Positions 43,952 to 52,339 of a stretch of 64,000 bases of DNA are shown here, one piece after another. Within the stretch, counting starts at the first letter, position 1. Each line of letters begins with the position of its first letter. The notes beneath the pieces were generated by a model. It saw nothing but the letters and a program-made list of their open reading frames with translations, was not told the DNA's origin and searched no databases. Source of the DNA: Bowmanella pacifica (GTDB lineage: Bacteria > Pseudomonadota > Gammaproteobacteria > Enterobacterales > Alteromonadaceae); the NCBI RefSeq assembly GCF_014645355.1, contig NZ_BMLS01000006.1:62001-126000 (forward strand), read 5' to 3'. The position numbers and the translations under genes were made by a program.

Positions 43952-45178
43952 ATGACGCAGAGTAGTAAAGCCCCCACATTCCAAGCCGCACCGCCGGCAC
44001 TACTTTTTATTACCTTGCTGCTTATCGCCCTGAATTTACGCCCGGTGCTGGCCTCTATCGGACCGTTGCTGGATGCCATGAAGCAAGAGCTAACCATTAG
44101 CTATGCCACAGCCTCCATGCTCACCACCCTACCGGTAGCCGCGATGGGTGCGGCGTGCTTCTTTGGTTTTGCCATCGCCTCTCGTTTTGGTATGCGCCCG
44201 ACCATCAGTTTCTCGCTGGTTACCCTGGCCCTGGCCACGGGGTTGCGCTTTTTTGTGGATTCATCATTCAGCCTGATTTTATCTGCCCTGGCGGCAGGTT
44301 TAGGCATTGCCCTGATTCAATGTCTGGTACCCGCCATAATCAAGGCGAATTATCCGGCCCGCATTGCCGCCATGATGGGATTTTATATTACTGCCATTAT
44401 GGCGGGGGCCAGTCTGGGATCTGCTGTTTCTCCCTGGTTTGCCAGTTTCAGTGCCTGGCGCGGTGGCCTTGGTCACTGGGTTTGGCTGGCCGTGGCTGCA
44501 CTGGTACTGTGGAGCTTGTTCAGCCATCGCTGGCACTTGCCTACCCAATCTGCTGCGGGCGGTGCGACAACCCGTTTCTGGCAACACAGTCGGGCCTGGC
44601 AACTAGCTATGATGTTTGGTTTGGGCACGGCAGCGTTTGTCTGTGTACTGGCCTGGCTTGCCCCCTACGCTATGGAAAACGGCATGAGCGCGCAGCAAGC
44701 AGGGCTGCTGATGGGTTATCTGACCCTGATGGAAGTGCTGGCCGGCCTGCTCTTTCCGGCATGGGCCAGTCGTCGTAACGACCGCCGTATCGTACTGATT
44801 ACCTTATGTTTATTTCAGGCTGCCGGCTTCTTTGGCTTAATGCTGGCTCCCCACATCAGTCTGTGGTTCTGGGCCACGCTGTTAGGCTTAGGCGTGGGCG
44901 GCATGTTTCCTATGGTGATGATAGTCACTATGGATCACCAGGAAGACCCGGTGATGGCTGGTAAGTTGGCCGCCTTTGTACAGGGCATCGGTTATCTGGT
45001 GGCCAGTATTGCGCCTTGGGTTGCCGGTATAATCCGTGATAAGTTAGCCAGCTTTGATATGGCCTGGTTGATGCTGGCTGTGGGAGCTTTTGTGTTATTG
45101 CTGCTGTCTTTGAGTCTGACGCCCAGCAGTTATGCCCGAGCCTTTAAGGTCAATTTGCAACCCTGCCCACAAGTCTGA
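43952..45178 (+). CDS. CynX/NimT-family MFS transporter
   Basis: A 408-residue major facilitator with 12 predicted helices. The N-terminal LLLIALNLRPVLASIGPLLD and later AAGLGIALIQCLVPAIIKANYP match the CynX/NimT (cyanate permease/2-nitroimidazole exporter) group. Helix 7-12 include LLMGYLTLMEVLAGLLFPAW and GVGGMFPMVMIV. The direction and substrate are uncertain; an adjacent MarR with shared operators suggests a toxic-compound exporter. Convergent with the esterase remnant 21 bases later. Confidence 0.9.
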   Translation: MTQSSKAPTFQAAPPALLFITLLLIALNLRPVLASIGPLLDAMKQELTISYATASMLTTLPVAAMGAACFFGFAIASRFGMRPTISFSLVTLALATGLRFFVDSSFSLILSALAAGLGIALIQCLVPAIIKANYPARIAAMMGFYITAIMAGASLGSAVSPWFASFSAWRGGLGHWVWLAVAALVLWSLFSHRWHLPTQSAAGGATTRFWQHSRAWQLAMMFGLGTAAFVCVLAWLAPYAMENGMSAQQAGLLMGYLTLMEVLAGLLFPAWASRRNDRRIVLITLCLFQAAGFFGLMLAPHISLWFWATLLGLGVGGMFPMVMIVTMDHQEDPVMAGKLAAFVQGIGYLVASIAPWVAGIIRDKLASFDMAWLMLAVGAFVLLLLSLSLTPSSYARAFKVNLQPCPQV

Positions 45179-45199
45179 AAACCGGTTAACTGAACTGCC

Positions 45200-46068
45200 T
45201 TAAGGAATGGATGGCGGCTGAGCAAATAACCAGTCCAAAGCGCTGGTCACCACAGTGGGAAACGCCACCTCATGGTCAGCATTTGGGACTATCATCAGCT
45301 TTACATCCAAATGTTCAAATCGCCAGGGGGCTAACTGGCTTTTCAGGCTGATGGCGTCGCCGACCAGATCGTGGGTGATATTACTGCCCAGTGGCGTTTC
45401 CTTTTCCCCAACGCCAATAAAAACTTTGGCGCTGGGATTTTGTTGATTATCGGCCCAGGCTGATACCTGGCCAAGCAAGGCTTTGTTGTCATACCACAGC
45501 GATGGACTGCCCAGTACATAGTGCTCAAACAAAGTCGGTCGATTCAGTAAGATGTACAGACCAAACAATCCGCCGAGGGAGTTACCCACAAAAGTGCGTT
45601 TTTTGGCTGTGGTTCTGAACCTGGCTTCCACGAACGGGATCACGCGGTTTGCCAGAAAGTGAAGATGACGCTCGGCGCCACCGGTTTCCAGCGTCCAATC
45701 CAGCGCTTTGGTCGGCGTGTAATCCCGCACTCGACTGGCAGTGCCGCTCATACCCTGCTGCCAACTGATTGCCACCAGGATCGCTCGCTCCATCTGCTTG
45801 CTGTTCATTGGAAAATGCGTGGCACCCACCACCAGCGCAAGCTGTAGGATGCATCCAGCATATAGATCACCGGATAGCGTTGGCTGAACTGCCCAGGCTG
45901 GTAATAATTGTCTGGTAGCTTGATAGCTATATCGTATTGACGGCCGCCGTCATCTAAGGTGTTAACCTCGGTATTGGGTATGCGGTACTCGCTGGCCTGC
46001 CCTGACGTTCCCAGCAGCCATACTGCGACAAGCAACACCAACCTGTATTTGATACTGTGCGTCACCAT
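45200..46068 (-). pseudogene. Exported esterase (BesA/IroE-like alpha/beta hydrolase), frameshifted
   Basis: The first frame (from 46068) has a signal peptide ending SGQASE and the start of the fold (YDIAIKLPDNYYQPGQFSQR, YPVIYMLDASYS), then runs off frame and stops. The second frame resumes with ALVVGATHFPMN and carries the rest: Ser in FVGNSLGGLFG, the acid in GVGEKETP and His in NADHEVAFP. Adding one base near 45847 joins them (DASYS-LALVVGATHF). The complete protein, about 289 residues, would be a periplasmic serine esterase of the kind that cuts siderophore esters. Broken, or a sequencing error. Confidence 0.82.
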
Positions 46069-46095
46069 CCTGTCCTTATTATTTTTCGAGCAGGC

Positions 46096-46581
46096 TTAAC
46101 TCACCCTGGCCATCATATAGGCATCAACGTATTGGCCCTGGCGAAAGGCGTAGTGCTGCATGGTTCCCTCAATCTCAAATTCAAAGGCTTGGTACAAACC
46201 GATGGCAGCATGGTTATCGGTGTATACTTCCAACTCTAAACGGCTAATGGCAAGCCAATCATTGGCCAGAGCCAAGGCGGCGCGCATCAGTTCTTTGCCT
46301 ATGCCTTGCCCCTGACATGACTCACACACCGCCATGCCCAATCTGGCTACATGACGACGCCTGGGATTGTCACATTGGCTTAAGAATAATTGCCCAACCA
46401 CCTTTTGGTCTTTTTCCGCCACCAAACTATAGGTGTTATCCGGCAACTGGTTTAAGCGCCCCTGCCAATAATCTTCGCTGCGAAAAGGCAGCTGCAATGT
46501 GCCACTGTAGCAGCCCGGTTGCTGGTATATAGCCTGAATGGCGGCAAAGTCATCTCTTTTACTGTGTCTTACCCTGATCAT
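46096..46581 (-). CDS. AaaT/YhhY-like L-amino-acid N-acetyltransferase
   Basis: A 161-residue GNAT that follows E. coli YhhY (AaaT) closely: the start IRVRHSKRDDFAAIQAIYQQP, CYSGTLQLPF, PRRRHVARLGMAV, the CoA loop CQGQGIGKELMRAAL, NDWLAISRLELEVYTDNHAAI and the ending FEIEGTMQHYAFRQGQYVDAY. E. coli AaaT acetylates phenylalanine and methionine. Its ATG overlaps the stop of the HAD-phosphatase gene (ATGA). Symbol withheld as substrate may differ. Confidence 0.88.
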   Translation of the reverse strand: MIRVRHSKRDDFAAIQAIYQQPGCYSGTLQLPFRSEDYWQGRLNQLPDNTYSLVAEKDQKVVGQLFLSQCDNPRRRHVARLGMAVCESCQGQGIGKELMRAALALANDWLAISRLELEVYTDNHAAIGLYQAFEFEIEGTMQHYAFRQGQYVDAYMMARVS

Positions 46582-47102
46582 CTTGTTCCCTTATGACTGT
46601 TCAAACCGGATAATAACCAAGAAGTCAGGCTTGAAAAACTATTAACCTGTTGAATATCTAAATGATTCCCTTCCTCTTTTAGGTTCAGCCAGCAAGCATC
46701 CAGGCCGGCATCCAGTGCCCCTGCCACGTCTTTTTGCAGGTTGTCGCCGACCATCAGGATCTGCTTTGACGGGCAGTGTAATGTCTCAACTATCTGCTGA
46801 AAATACGCTCTGGCGGGCTTCTCTACCTGCAATTGTCTGTAACAAAAAATCTGCTGCAGATAATTATCCAGCCCCACTCGTGCTAACGCCCGACGGATGT
46901 CTTGTGCATCCGAATCTCTGGCATTGGTGGCCAGATGACAAACAGAGTGCGCCGATAATAGGTGTAATGCCTGTACGGCCCCCGGCATCGCCTCAACCTT
47001 TGGCCAATCGGCCATTGGGCCTGTTTGACCAGGAAGGTCGCGCATCAGGGTGTCACCCCAGTCAAACAAAATATGCCGATATTGAATAGGCGTGGTTGTC
47101 AT
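46578..47102 (-). CDS. HAD-family phosphatase
   Basis: A 174-residue HAD hydrolase. Motif I is HILFDWGDTLM (nucleophile Asp14; the usual second Asp is replaced by Gly, with Asp17 just after), motif II CHLATNARDSD, motif III Lys in QVEKPARAYF and motif IV QILMVGDNLQKDVAGALDAG. The cap is a small helical insertion. Likely a small-molecule phosphatase; substrate unknown. Lies between DUF6151 and the AaaT-like gene with 4-base overlaps on both sides, so the three genes form one operon. Confidence 0.88.
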   Translation of the reverse strand: MTTTPIQYRHILFDWGDTLMRDLPGQTGPMADWPKVEAMPGAVQALHLLSAHSVCHLATNARDSDAQDIRRALARVGLDNYLQQIFCYRQLQVEKPARAYFQQIVETLHCPSKQILMVGDNLQKDVAGALDAGLDACWLNLKEEGNHLDIQQVNSFSSLTSWLLSGLNSHKGTR

Positions 47103-47671
47103 GGCTTTACTACTTTAGGTTCAATCACAGGCTTGCCATCAGGGTCAAACAGCGGATTGGGCTGCCCCTTGCCGGTTAGTTTGGCGATTAACAACCTAAG
47201 GAAAATTCGCATCAACAATCGCCACGGCGTACCTCTGCCTTCTTTGCCTGCTGGCGGTGTCAAAAGTGCATAACGGCCATGCACATAACCGCGCACCGGC
47301 CCCAGTTGTTGACCCAGATCCTGCTCTGAGCGGATAAAACTATGAATCACTCCCACGAGAGGTAAAGCGCCAGACACCGTATTACCAATAGGCGTATTGC
47401 AACATCCGCAATACCAGCGGATGAGGCCCTTATCACTAAGCTTTAGGCTGCGTATCTGTGCTTCACCCTCGTTGATTTGTAACTGACAAGGTGCAATCTG
47501 GTAGATCTCGGTGCCACCGTAAGCGTCTAACACATCTTCCCTGCTAAGCTGTCGGGCAAAGGCCTGGCAGTCATCGCAATAACAAACCAAACGGGTACCA
47601 CCTTGTGGACCAACATTCAGCATACGCCCTTTGACCTGACCACATCGGCAGCTTAATTCCATGTTTTGCAT
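47099..47671 (-). CDS. DUF6151 protein, GFA-like zinc fold
   Basis: A 190-residue protein with GFA-type cysteine pairs: ELSCRCGQVKG, VCYCDDCQAFARQL and RWYCGCCNTPIGNT, giving two probable zinc sites, followed by VHGRYALLTPPAGKEGRG and a hydrophobic helix (LLMRIFLRLLIAKL). Role unknown. ATG at 47671 has AGAGGA 7 bases upstream. First gene of the DUF6151-HAD-AaaT operon. Confidence 0.85.
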   Translation of the reverse strand: MQNMELSCRCGQVKGRMLNVGPQGGTRLVCYCDDCQAFARQLSREDVLDAYGGTEIYQIAPCQLQINEGEAQIRSLKLSDKGLIRWYCGCCNTPIGNTVSGALPLVGVIHSFIRSEQDLGQQLGPVRGYVHGRYALLTPPAGKEGRGTPWRLLMRIFLRLLIAKLTGKGQPNPLFDPDGKPVIEPKVVKP

Positions 47672-47802
47672 GCACTTTCCTCTTCAGCAAGCCCTTGAAT
47701 ATTATGGAGGTACAAATACCCGGCAGATGATTCGCAGCATATCGCATTAAAGCAAATGCACAGGTATATTACCCCCCCTTTTACTTCTGTCAGGGATAGA
47801 AA

Positions 47803-49965
47803 ATGAAAAAAAAAATACCCTATTGCATTTCACTGTTAACCGCCGCCTTATTGGTAGCTTGTAACCCGGCTCAGCCTCCTGCTTCCAATCAAAACACTGA
47901 ACAAGCCCGCGCCCTGATTCAGGCCCCAGTGGCAGAAAAGATATCCCATGAGATGACCATTCATGGTGATACACGCATTGATAATTACTACTGGATGCGT
48001 GACGACAAACGAGAAGATCCCAAAGTACTCGCCCACCTGGAAGCCGAAAACCAATACGCAGATACCCTGCTGGCTGATACTAAGCCTCTTCAGGCCCAGT
48101 TATTTGAAGAAATGAAAGACCGAATTAAGAAAGACGACGATTCGGTTCCCACCCGCTCAGGTAACTACTATTACGCCTCGGAAATGCGTGGTGATAATGA
48201 GTATCCGGTGTATGTACGTAGCAGCGATTTTGCCGGTAGCGACAAACAAGAGCTACTGGATGCCAATAAGCTGGCCGAAGGACACGATTACTACAATCTG
48301 GGCGGATTAAGTGCTAGTCCCAACGATCAGCTTTTAGCCTACGCCGAAGACACCCTGAGCCGCCGCATTTACACCATTAAATTCAAAGATCTACAAAATG
48401 GTGAACTGCTTAGCGACGAACTGCAAGGCACCTCAGGAACAACCTTATGGGCCAACGACAATAAGACGGTGTATTACATTAAGAAAGACCCGCAAACCCT
48501 ATTGGGCTATCAGGTATTCCGTCACACGCTGGGAACGCCCCAAGCACAGGACGAACTGGTTTATGAGGAAACGGATAACACCTTCTACACCGGCATTAGC
48601 AAAAGCAAAGACGACAGTCTGATTTATATCCATCATTCGGCCACTGAAACCTCTGGTGTATCACTTATTGACGCCAATATCCCTGATGCCAAGCCGATTG
48701 CCTTTGTACCCCGCGAAACCGGTTTAGAATATGAAGTTGCCAAGCTCGGCGACACTTTCTATGTACTGACCAACCTGGATGCTATTAACTTTCGTTTAAT
48801 GAAAGTGGCTGCCGACCAATTGGGCGATAAAAGCAAATGGCAAAACGTGATTGCCCATCGTCCGGATGTGCAGTTACAAGGCTTTGAACTGTTTAATGAC
48901 CACCTGGTGTACCAGCAACGTCAAAACGGCCAGTCTGAGATCTTTGTGCAAAAACTGGCGGGCGGCCCTGCTCACAAGCTGAGTTTTAATGACAACGCCT
49001 ATATGGCCCGCATGTACGGTAATAATGAGCTGGATAACCCGTCATTGCGGGTGTATTACACCAGCATGACCACGCCTGGCACTCACTACGAGGTGGATTT
49101 GAACAGTTTTGCCTTAGCCACGTTAAAACAGCAGCCGGTACTGGGCGACTTTGACAGCAATGACTACGCCTCTGAGCGTTTATTTGTTGACGCCCGCGAT
49201 GGTGCCCAGATACCAGTCACTCTGGTTTACCGTAAAGACAAGTTCAAAAAAAATGGCACTAACCCACTCTATCAATATGGCTACGGTTCCTATGGTGCGA
49301 CGATGGAGCCAGGCTTCTCCAGCAACCGGCTGAGCCTGCTGAACCGCGGGGTGGTGTTCGCCATTGCCCATATCCGAGGCTCACAAATGTTAGGGCGTCC
49401 CTGGTATGAAGACGGCAAAAAGCTCACCAAGAAAAACACCTTCAATGACTTTATTGATGTGACCAAAGCGCTGGTCGCCCAAGGTTACGGTCATAAAGAC
49501 AAAGTAGTGGCTGCCGGTGGCAGCGCCGGAGGTTTGTTAATGGGTGCGGTGATAAACCAGGCGCCAGAGCTCTACTTAGGAGTTGCAGCTCACGTGCCTT
49601 TTGTCGATGTCGTCACCACTATGCTGGATGACAGCATTCCACTGACCACCAATGAATATGATGAGTGGGGTAATCCCAACGACAAGGCATACTATGACTA
49701 TATGCTGTCTTACTCGCCCTATGATCAGGTAAAAGCCCAGGCCTATCCTAATCTGCTGGTAACCACCGGCTTGCACGACTCACAGGTTCAATATTTTGAG
49801 CCTGCCAAATGGGTGGCCAAGCTTCGTGAGATGAAAACCGACAGTAATATGCTGATATTCAAAACCGATATGGAAGCCGGCCACGGCGGCGCCTCAGGAC
49901 GCTTCAAGCGCCTGCATGACACCGCCCTGGAATACGCTTTCTTCCTGAATTTGCTGGATAAGTAA
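47803..49965 (+). CDS. Exported oligopeptidase B-like S9 peptidase (lipoprotein)
   Basis: A 720-residue prolyl-oligopeptidase family protein: beta-propeller (residues about 80-420) then the alpha/beta hydrolase domain. The catalytic triad is Ser574 (AGGSAGGLLMG), Asp659 (GLHDSQVQYFEP) and His694 (EAGHGGASGRF). The sequence AHIRGSQMLGRPWYEDGKKL and EYDEWGNPNDKAYYDYMLSY match E. coli PtrB, which cuts after Lys/Arg in small peptides. Unlike cytosolic PtrB, it starts with a lipoprotein signal (lipobox LVAC, Cys20), so it should act on peptides in the envelope. A poly-C stretch and purines precede the ATG. Confidence 0.92.
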   Translation: MKKKIPYCISLLTAALLVACNPAQPPASNQNTEQARALIQAPVAEKISHEMTIHGDTRIDNYYWMRDDKREDPKVLAHLEAENQYADTLLADTKPLQAQLFEEMKDRIKKDDDSVPTRSGNYYYASEMRGDNEYPVYVRSSDFAGSDKQELLDANKLAEGHDYYNLGGLSASPNDQLLAYAEDTLSRRIYTIKFKDLQNGELLSDELQGTSGTTLWANDNKTVYYIKKDPQTLLGYQVFRHTLGTPQAQDELVYEETDNTFYTGISKSKDDSLIYIHHSATETSGVSLIDANIPDAKPIAFVPRETGLEYEVAKLGDTFYVLTNLDAINFRLMKVAADQLGDKSKWQNVIAHRPDVQLQGFELFNDHLVYQQRQNGQSEIFVQKLAGGPAHKLSFNDNAYMARMYGNNELDNPSLRVYYTSMTTPGTHYEVDLNSFALATLKQQPVLGDFDSNDYASERLFVDARDGAQIPVTLVYRKDKFKKNGTNPLYQYGYGSYGATMEPGFSSNRLSLLNRGVVFAIAHIRGSQMLGRPWYEDGKKLTKKNTFNDFIDVTKALVAQGYGHKDKVVAAGGSAGGLLMGAVINQAPELYLGVAAHVPFVDVVTTMLDDSIPLTTNEYDEWGNPNDKAYYDYMLSYSPYDQVKAQAYPNLLVTTGLHDSQVQYFEPAKWVAKLREMKTDSNMLIFKTDMEAGHGGASGRFKRLHDTALEYAFFLNLLDK

Positions 49966-49977
49966 CTACAAGCTCTT

Positions 49978-50010
49978 TTGCCGCTCAGCTAATTTATGGT
50001 TGAGCGGCAA
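49978..50010. terminator. Hairpin between convergent peptidase and GNAT genes
   Basis: Perfect 10-bp stem TTGCCGCTCA / TGAGCGGCAA (49978-49987 with 50001-50010) with a 13-base loop; no long T-run on either side. Probably a shared weak terminator. Confidence 0.5.
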
Positions 50011-50022
50011 TCAGCTTAATAT

Positions 50023-50505
50023 CTAAATCCCCTGATAGCGCATCGCCACATCACAACGTTCATAGGCTGCGCCGAAACGTTGCATAATCTCTTCACTATG
50101 GGCAAAGCCATTCTTTTCATACAAGTGAATCGCGGCCTGACACTTTTTATTGGTCAGCAGAAACAAACAGGACATCTTCATTTGCTTGGCCTGGGCAATA
50201 ACATATTGCAGTAGCGGCTCACCAACCTTCAACCCGCGAGCGGTGGCTGTCACCCCCATCTTGGTAAGCTCATACACCCCCTCTTCTTTTTTAAGTAAGG
50301 CACAAGTGCCAACCACTCCTAACTGTGGATGGCGAGCAAACCAAATTTTGCCGCCTGGCTTAATGACATAGTGGTAAGGGTCGGTCAGCATAGCGGTATC
50401 GGCCGCTTCCATACTGAACATATCCTCAATCCATTGCTGGTTAATAGTCAGAAAATACTCAGCCAGTTCGTCGCTATAAGGTAGAAACTCAATGTCAGTT
50501 GGCAT
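50023..50505 (-). CDS. GNAT-family N-acetyltransferase paired with a MarR regulator
   Basis: A 160-residue acetyltransferase: FARHPQLGVVGTCALLKKEEGVYELTKMGV, the CoA loop ATARGLKVGEPLLQYVIAQA and LTNKKCQAAIHLYEKNGF. In many proteobacteria this domain is fused directly to a MarR-type HTH as one protein; here they are separate, with the MarR gene overlapping this start by 11 bases. Substrate unknown. Confidence 0.88.
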   Translation of the reverse strand: MPTDIEFLPYSDELAEYFLTINQQWIEDMFSMEAADTAMLTDPYHYVIKPGGKIWFARHPQLGVVGTCALLKKEEGVYELTKMGVTATARGLKVGEPLLQYVIAQAKQMKMSCLFLLTNKKCQAAIHLYEKNGFAHSEEIMQRFGAAYERCDVAMRYQGI

Positions 50506-50983
50506 CTTTTCGCTCCATTACCCGTTGATACAAGGATTGTTTCTGCATGGCCTGTTCCAGCGTTTGCAGCGCCTGATAGAAGTTATTCTCAAAATCGGTA
50601 CAAAGAGATTTCGCCGCAGCGTCCACATCCCGCCACATGGGCTGCATATACTCAACCTGCGCCAGTCCCTGTTCGGTGAGACTGATGACCTTACGTCTGG
50701 AGTCCTGCTCACAATTGGTCAGTACAACATAACCTTGTGCGGTAAGCTGTCGGCAAAACTGGCTAATAGCCGGTTGGCTGAGTCCCAGCGCATTGGCTGC
50801 ATCCACCACACTCACCGGCCCCTGGCGGTAAATCAGCGCCAGCAGGGTAAACCAACGCGGCTGCGCTTCTACTCCATAGGCTTTATACACAGCCGCCGCA
50901 TCGGCCAACATACGTTCACTTAAACGCTTTAGCCGGCTACCTAGTGCCAACTCGGCCAGATCATCTAAAAAGTCTTGTTGCAT
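50495..50983 (-). CDS. MarR-family regulator overlapping a GNAT gene
   Basis: A 162-residue MarR protein: winged helix (PVSVVDAANALGLSQPAISQFCRQLTAQGYVVLTN then EQDSRRKVISLTEQG) between dimerisation helices. GGAGAT precedes the ATG at 50983. A run of AT-rich dyad-like sequence (about 51000-51030) is a possible own operator. With the overlapping GNAT gene it matches the known HTH-GNAT fusion proteins, so the two products may act together. Confidence 0.88.
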   Translation of the reverse strand: MQQDFLDDLAELALGSRLKRLSERMLADAAAVYKAYGVEAQPRWFTLLALIYRQGPVSVVDAANALGLSQPAISQFCRQLTAQGYVVLTNCEQDSRRKVISLTEQGLAQVEYMQPMWRDVDAAAKSLCTDFENNFYQALQTLEQAMQKQSLYQRVMERKDAN

Positions 50984-51182
50984 TGATATCTCCCAAACAA
51001 TATAAACATTTATATAATCACTTATACTTATTGACAAGAAAAATATCTCAGCTTGAGTATGGCGGACATGTAGCAAGTTAAAGCCCCTACTCAGAATTCA
51101 GGGCAAGACAGGACGATACTCAATTAGAAAGGAGGCCCGAAATGAGCAGCTATTGCTGCCCAACCTGGCGTTCTAGAATCAA

Positions 51183-52184
51183 TCACCCCGCTTTGCGGGC
51201 AAACAACGCGCGCTTATCTTCGGCAGATAAAAACGCCGCCTGTACACCATTACGCTGCACTTGTTCTAACTGCTCACCACTCAAGCCGATAATCTCTCTG
51301 GCCACTCGGTATTCATTCTCCAGATTGATATTGGAGACGGCCGGGTCGTCGGTGTTGAGGGTGACGCAAATCCCTCTGTCAAGAAACACCGGAATGGGCG
51401 AGTCTTTAATCGCCTTGATGGTGGCGGTTTGATAATTGGAGGTCGGGCAGGACTCCACAGCAATGTTGTTGTTGGCCATATAATCCATCAAACGCTCATC
51501 CTGCGTCGCCGCCACGCCATGACCAATGCGGCTTGCGCCTAACTGCTCAATGGCATTCCAGATACTTTGCGGGCCATCGGCCTCCCCCGCATGCACCGTG
51601 ATCTGCCAGCCAGCATCCCGTCCCAGGTGGAAGTGCTCCAGAAATAGCGCGGCAGGAAAGCCCAGTTCGTCACCAGCCAGATCCAAGGCGCAAATCTTAT
51701 CCTTATGAGCCAGCAACGCCTGCAACTCAGCCATACAGGTTGGTGCGCCGAATGTACGGCTTAAAATGCCAATCAGGTTAGCCTTGATACCAAATTTTTC
51801 GCTACCGGCACGCACGCCGTCAATTACCGCTTCCACTACCTCAGCCATAGGCAAATTGTGATTCATCGCCATGTAATGAGGTGAAAAACGTAGCTCCACA
51901 TAATCCAGCCCGGACTCGTGGGCATCTTCCATATTTTCCATAGCCACCCGATAGCAGGCATCCAGGTCGGCTAGTACCGATACGCCGTAATCGAGTTTTT
52001 CTAAAAAGGCCAGCAGATCGCTGGTTTGATCCTGGATTTGCGTCAGTGGCACCAAGGCTTCAAAGCTGTTTACCGGTAACTTTATCTGATGCTGCTGCGC
52101 CAGATCCCAAATAGTGCGGGGACGGATATTACCGTCCAAGTGACGGTGTAAATCAACTAAGGGCAGATGGGGGTTTATTATCAT
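51183..52184 (-). CDS. add: Adenosine deaminase
   Basis: A 333-residue TIM-barrel enzyme of normal length. Metal and catalytic motifs: DLHRHLDGN (two His zinc ligands), TVHAGEAD (His ligand and catalytic Glu), GHGVAA (base His), [10 protein letters not shown] and LNTDDPAVS (Asp ligand). It converts adenosine or deoxyadenosine to inosine forms in purine salvage. Divergent from rsmF across 155 bases. Confidence 0.93.
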   Translation of the reverse strand: MIINPHLPLVDLHRHLDGNIRPRTIWDLAQQHQIKLPVNSFEALVPLTQIQDQTSDLLAFLEKLDYGVSVLADLDACYRVAMENMEDAHESGLDYVELRFSPHYMAMNHNLPMAEVVEAVIDGVRAGSEKFGIKANLIGILSRTFGAPTCMAELQALLAHKDKICALDLAGDELGFPAALFLEHFHLGRDAGWQITVHAGEADGPQSIWNAIEQLGASRIGHGVAATQDERLMDYMANNNIAVESCPTSNYQTATIKAIKDSPIPVFLDRGICVTLNTDDPAVSNINLENEYRVAREIIGLSGEQLEQVQRNGVQAAFLSAEDKRALFARKAG

Positions 52185-52301
52185 TAGCGTTTCCCGTGAA
52201 CATAAGCAATGCCAGTAGTATAAACGTCATTACGCCGGATAACCCCATACCGGGGTGCTGTTTGCTTAAATCATAAACTGCGCACCATACAAAAAACCCC
52301 G

Positions 52302-52307
52302 TATAAT
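52302..52307 (+). promoter_or_regulatory. Probable -10 box of rsmF
   Basis: A perfect TATAAT 33 bases before the rsmF ATG; the region 17 bases upstream (TGCGCA) is a poor -35. Likely start near 52314. Confidence 0.5.
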
Positions 52308-52339
52308 ACTGCCTTTGAAACTGCCAGCTGGCACAGCCT

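Noticed and set aside
51142-51432. Plus-strand 96-codon reading with a strong AGGAGG site, antisense to add
   Set aside because: Apart from the ribosome-binding site it follows the reverse of the adenosine deaminase codons, with no family likeness or independent codon pattern.
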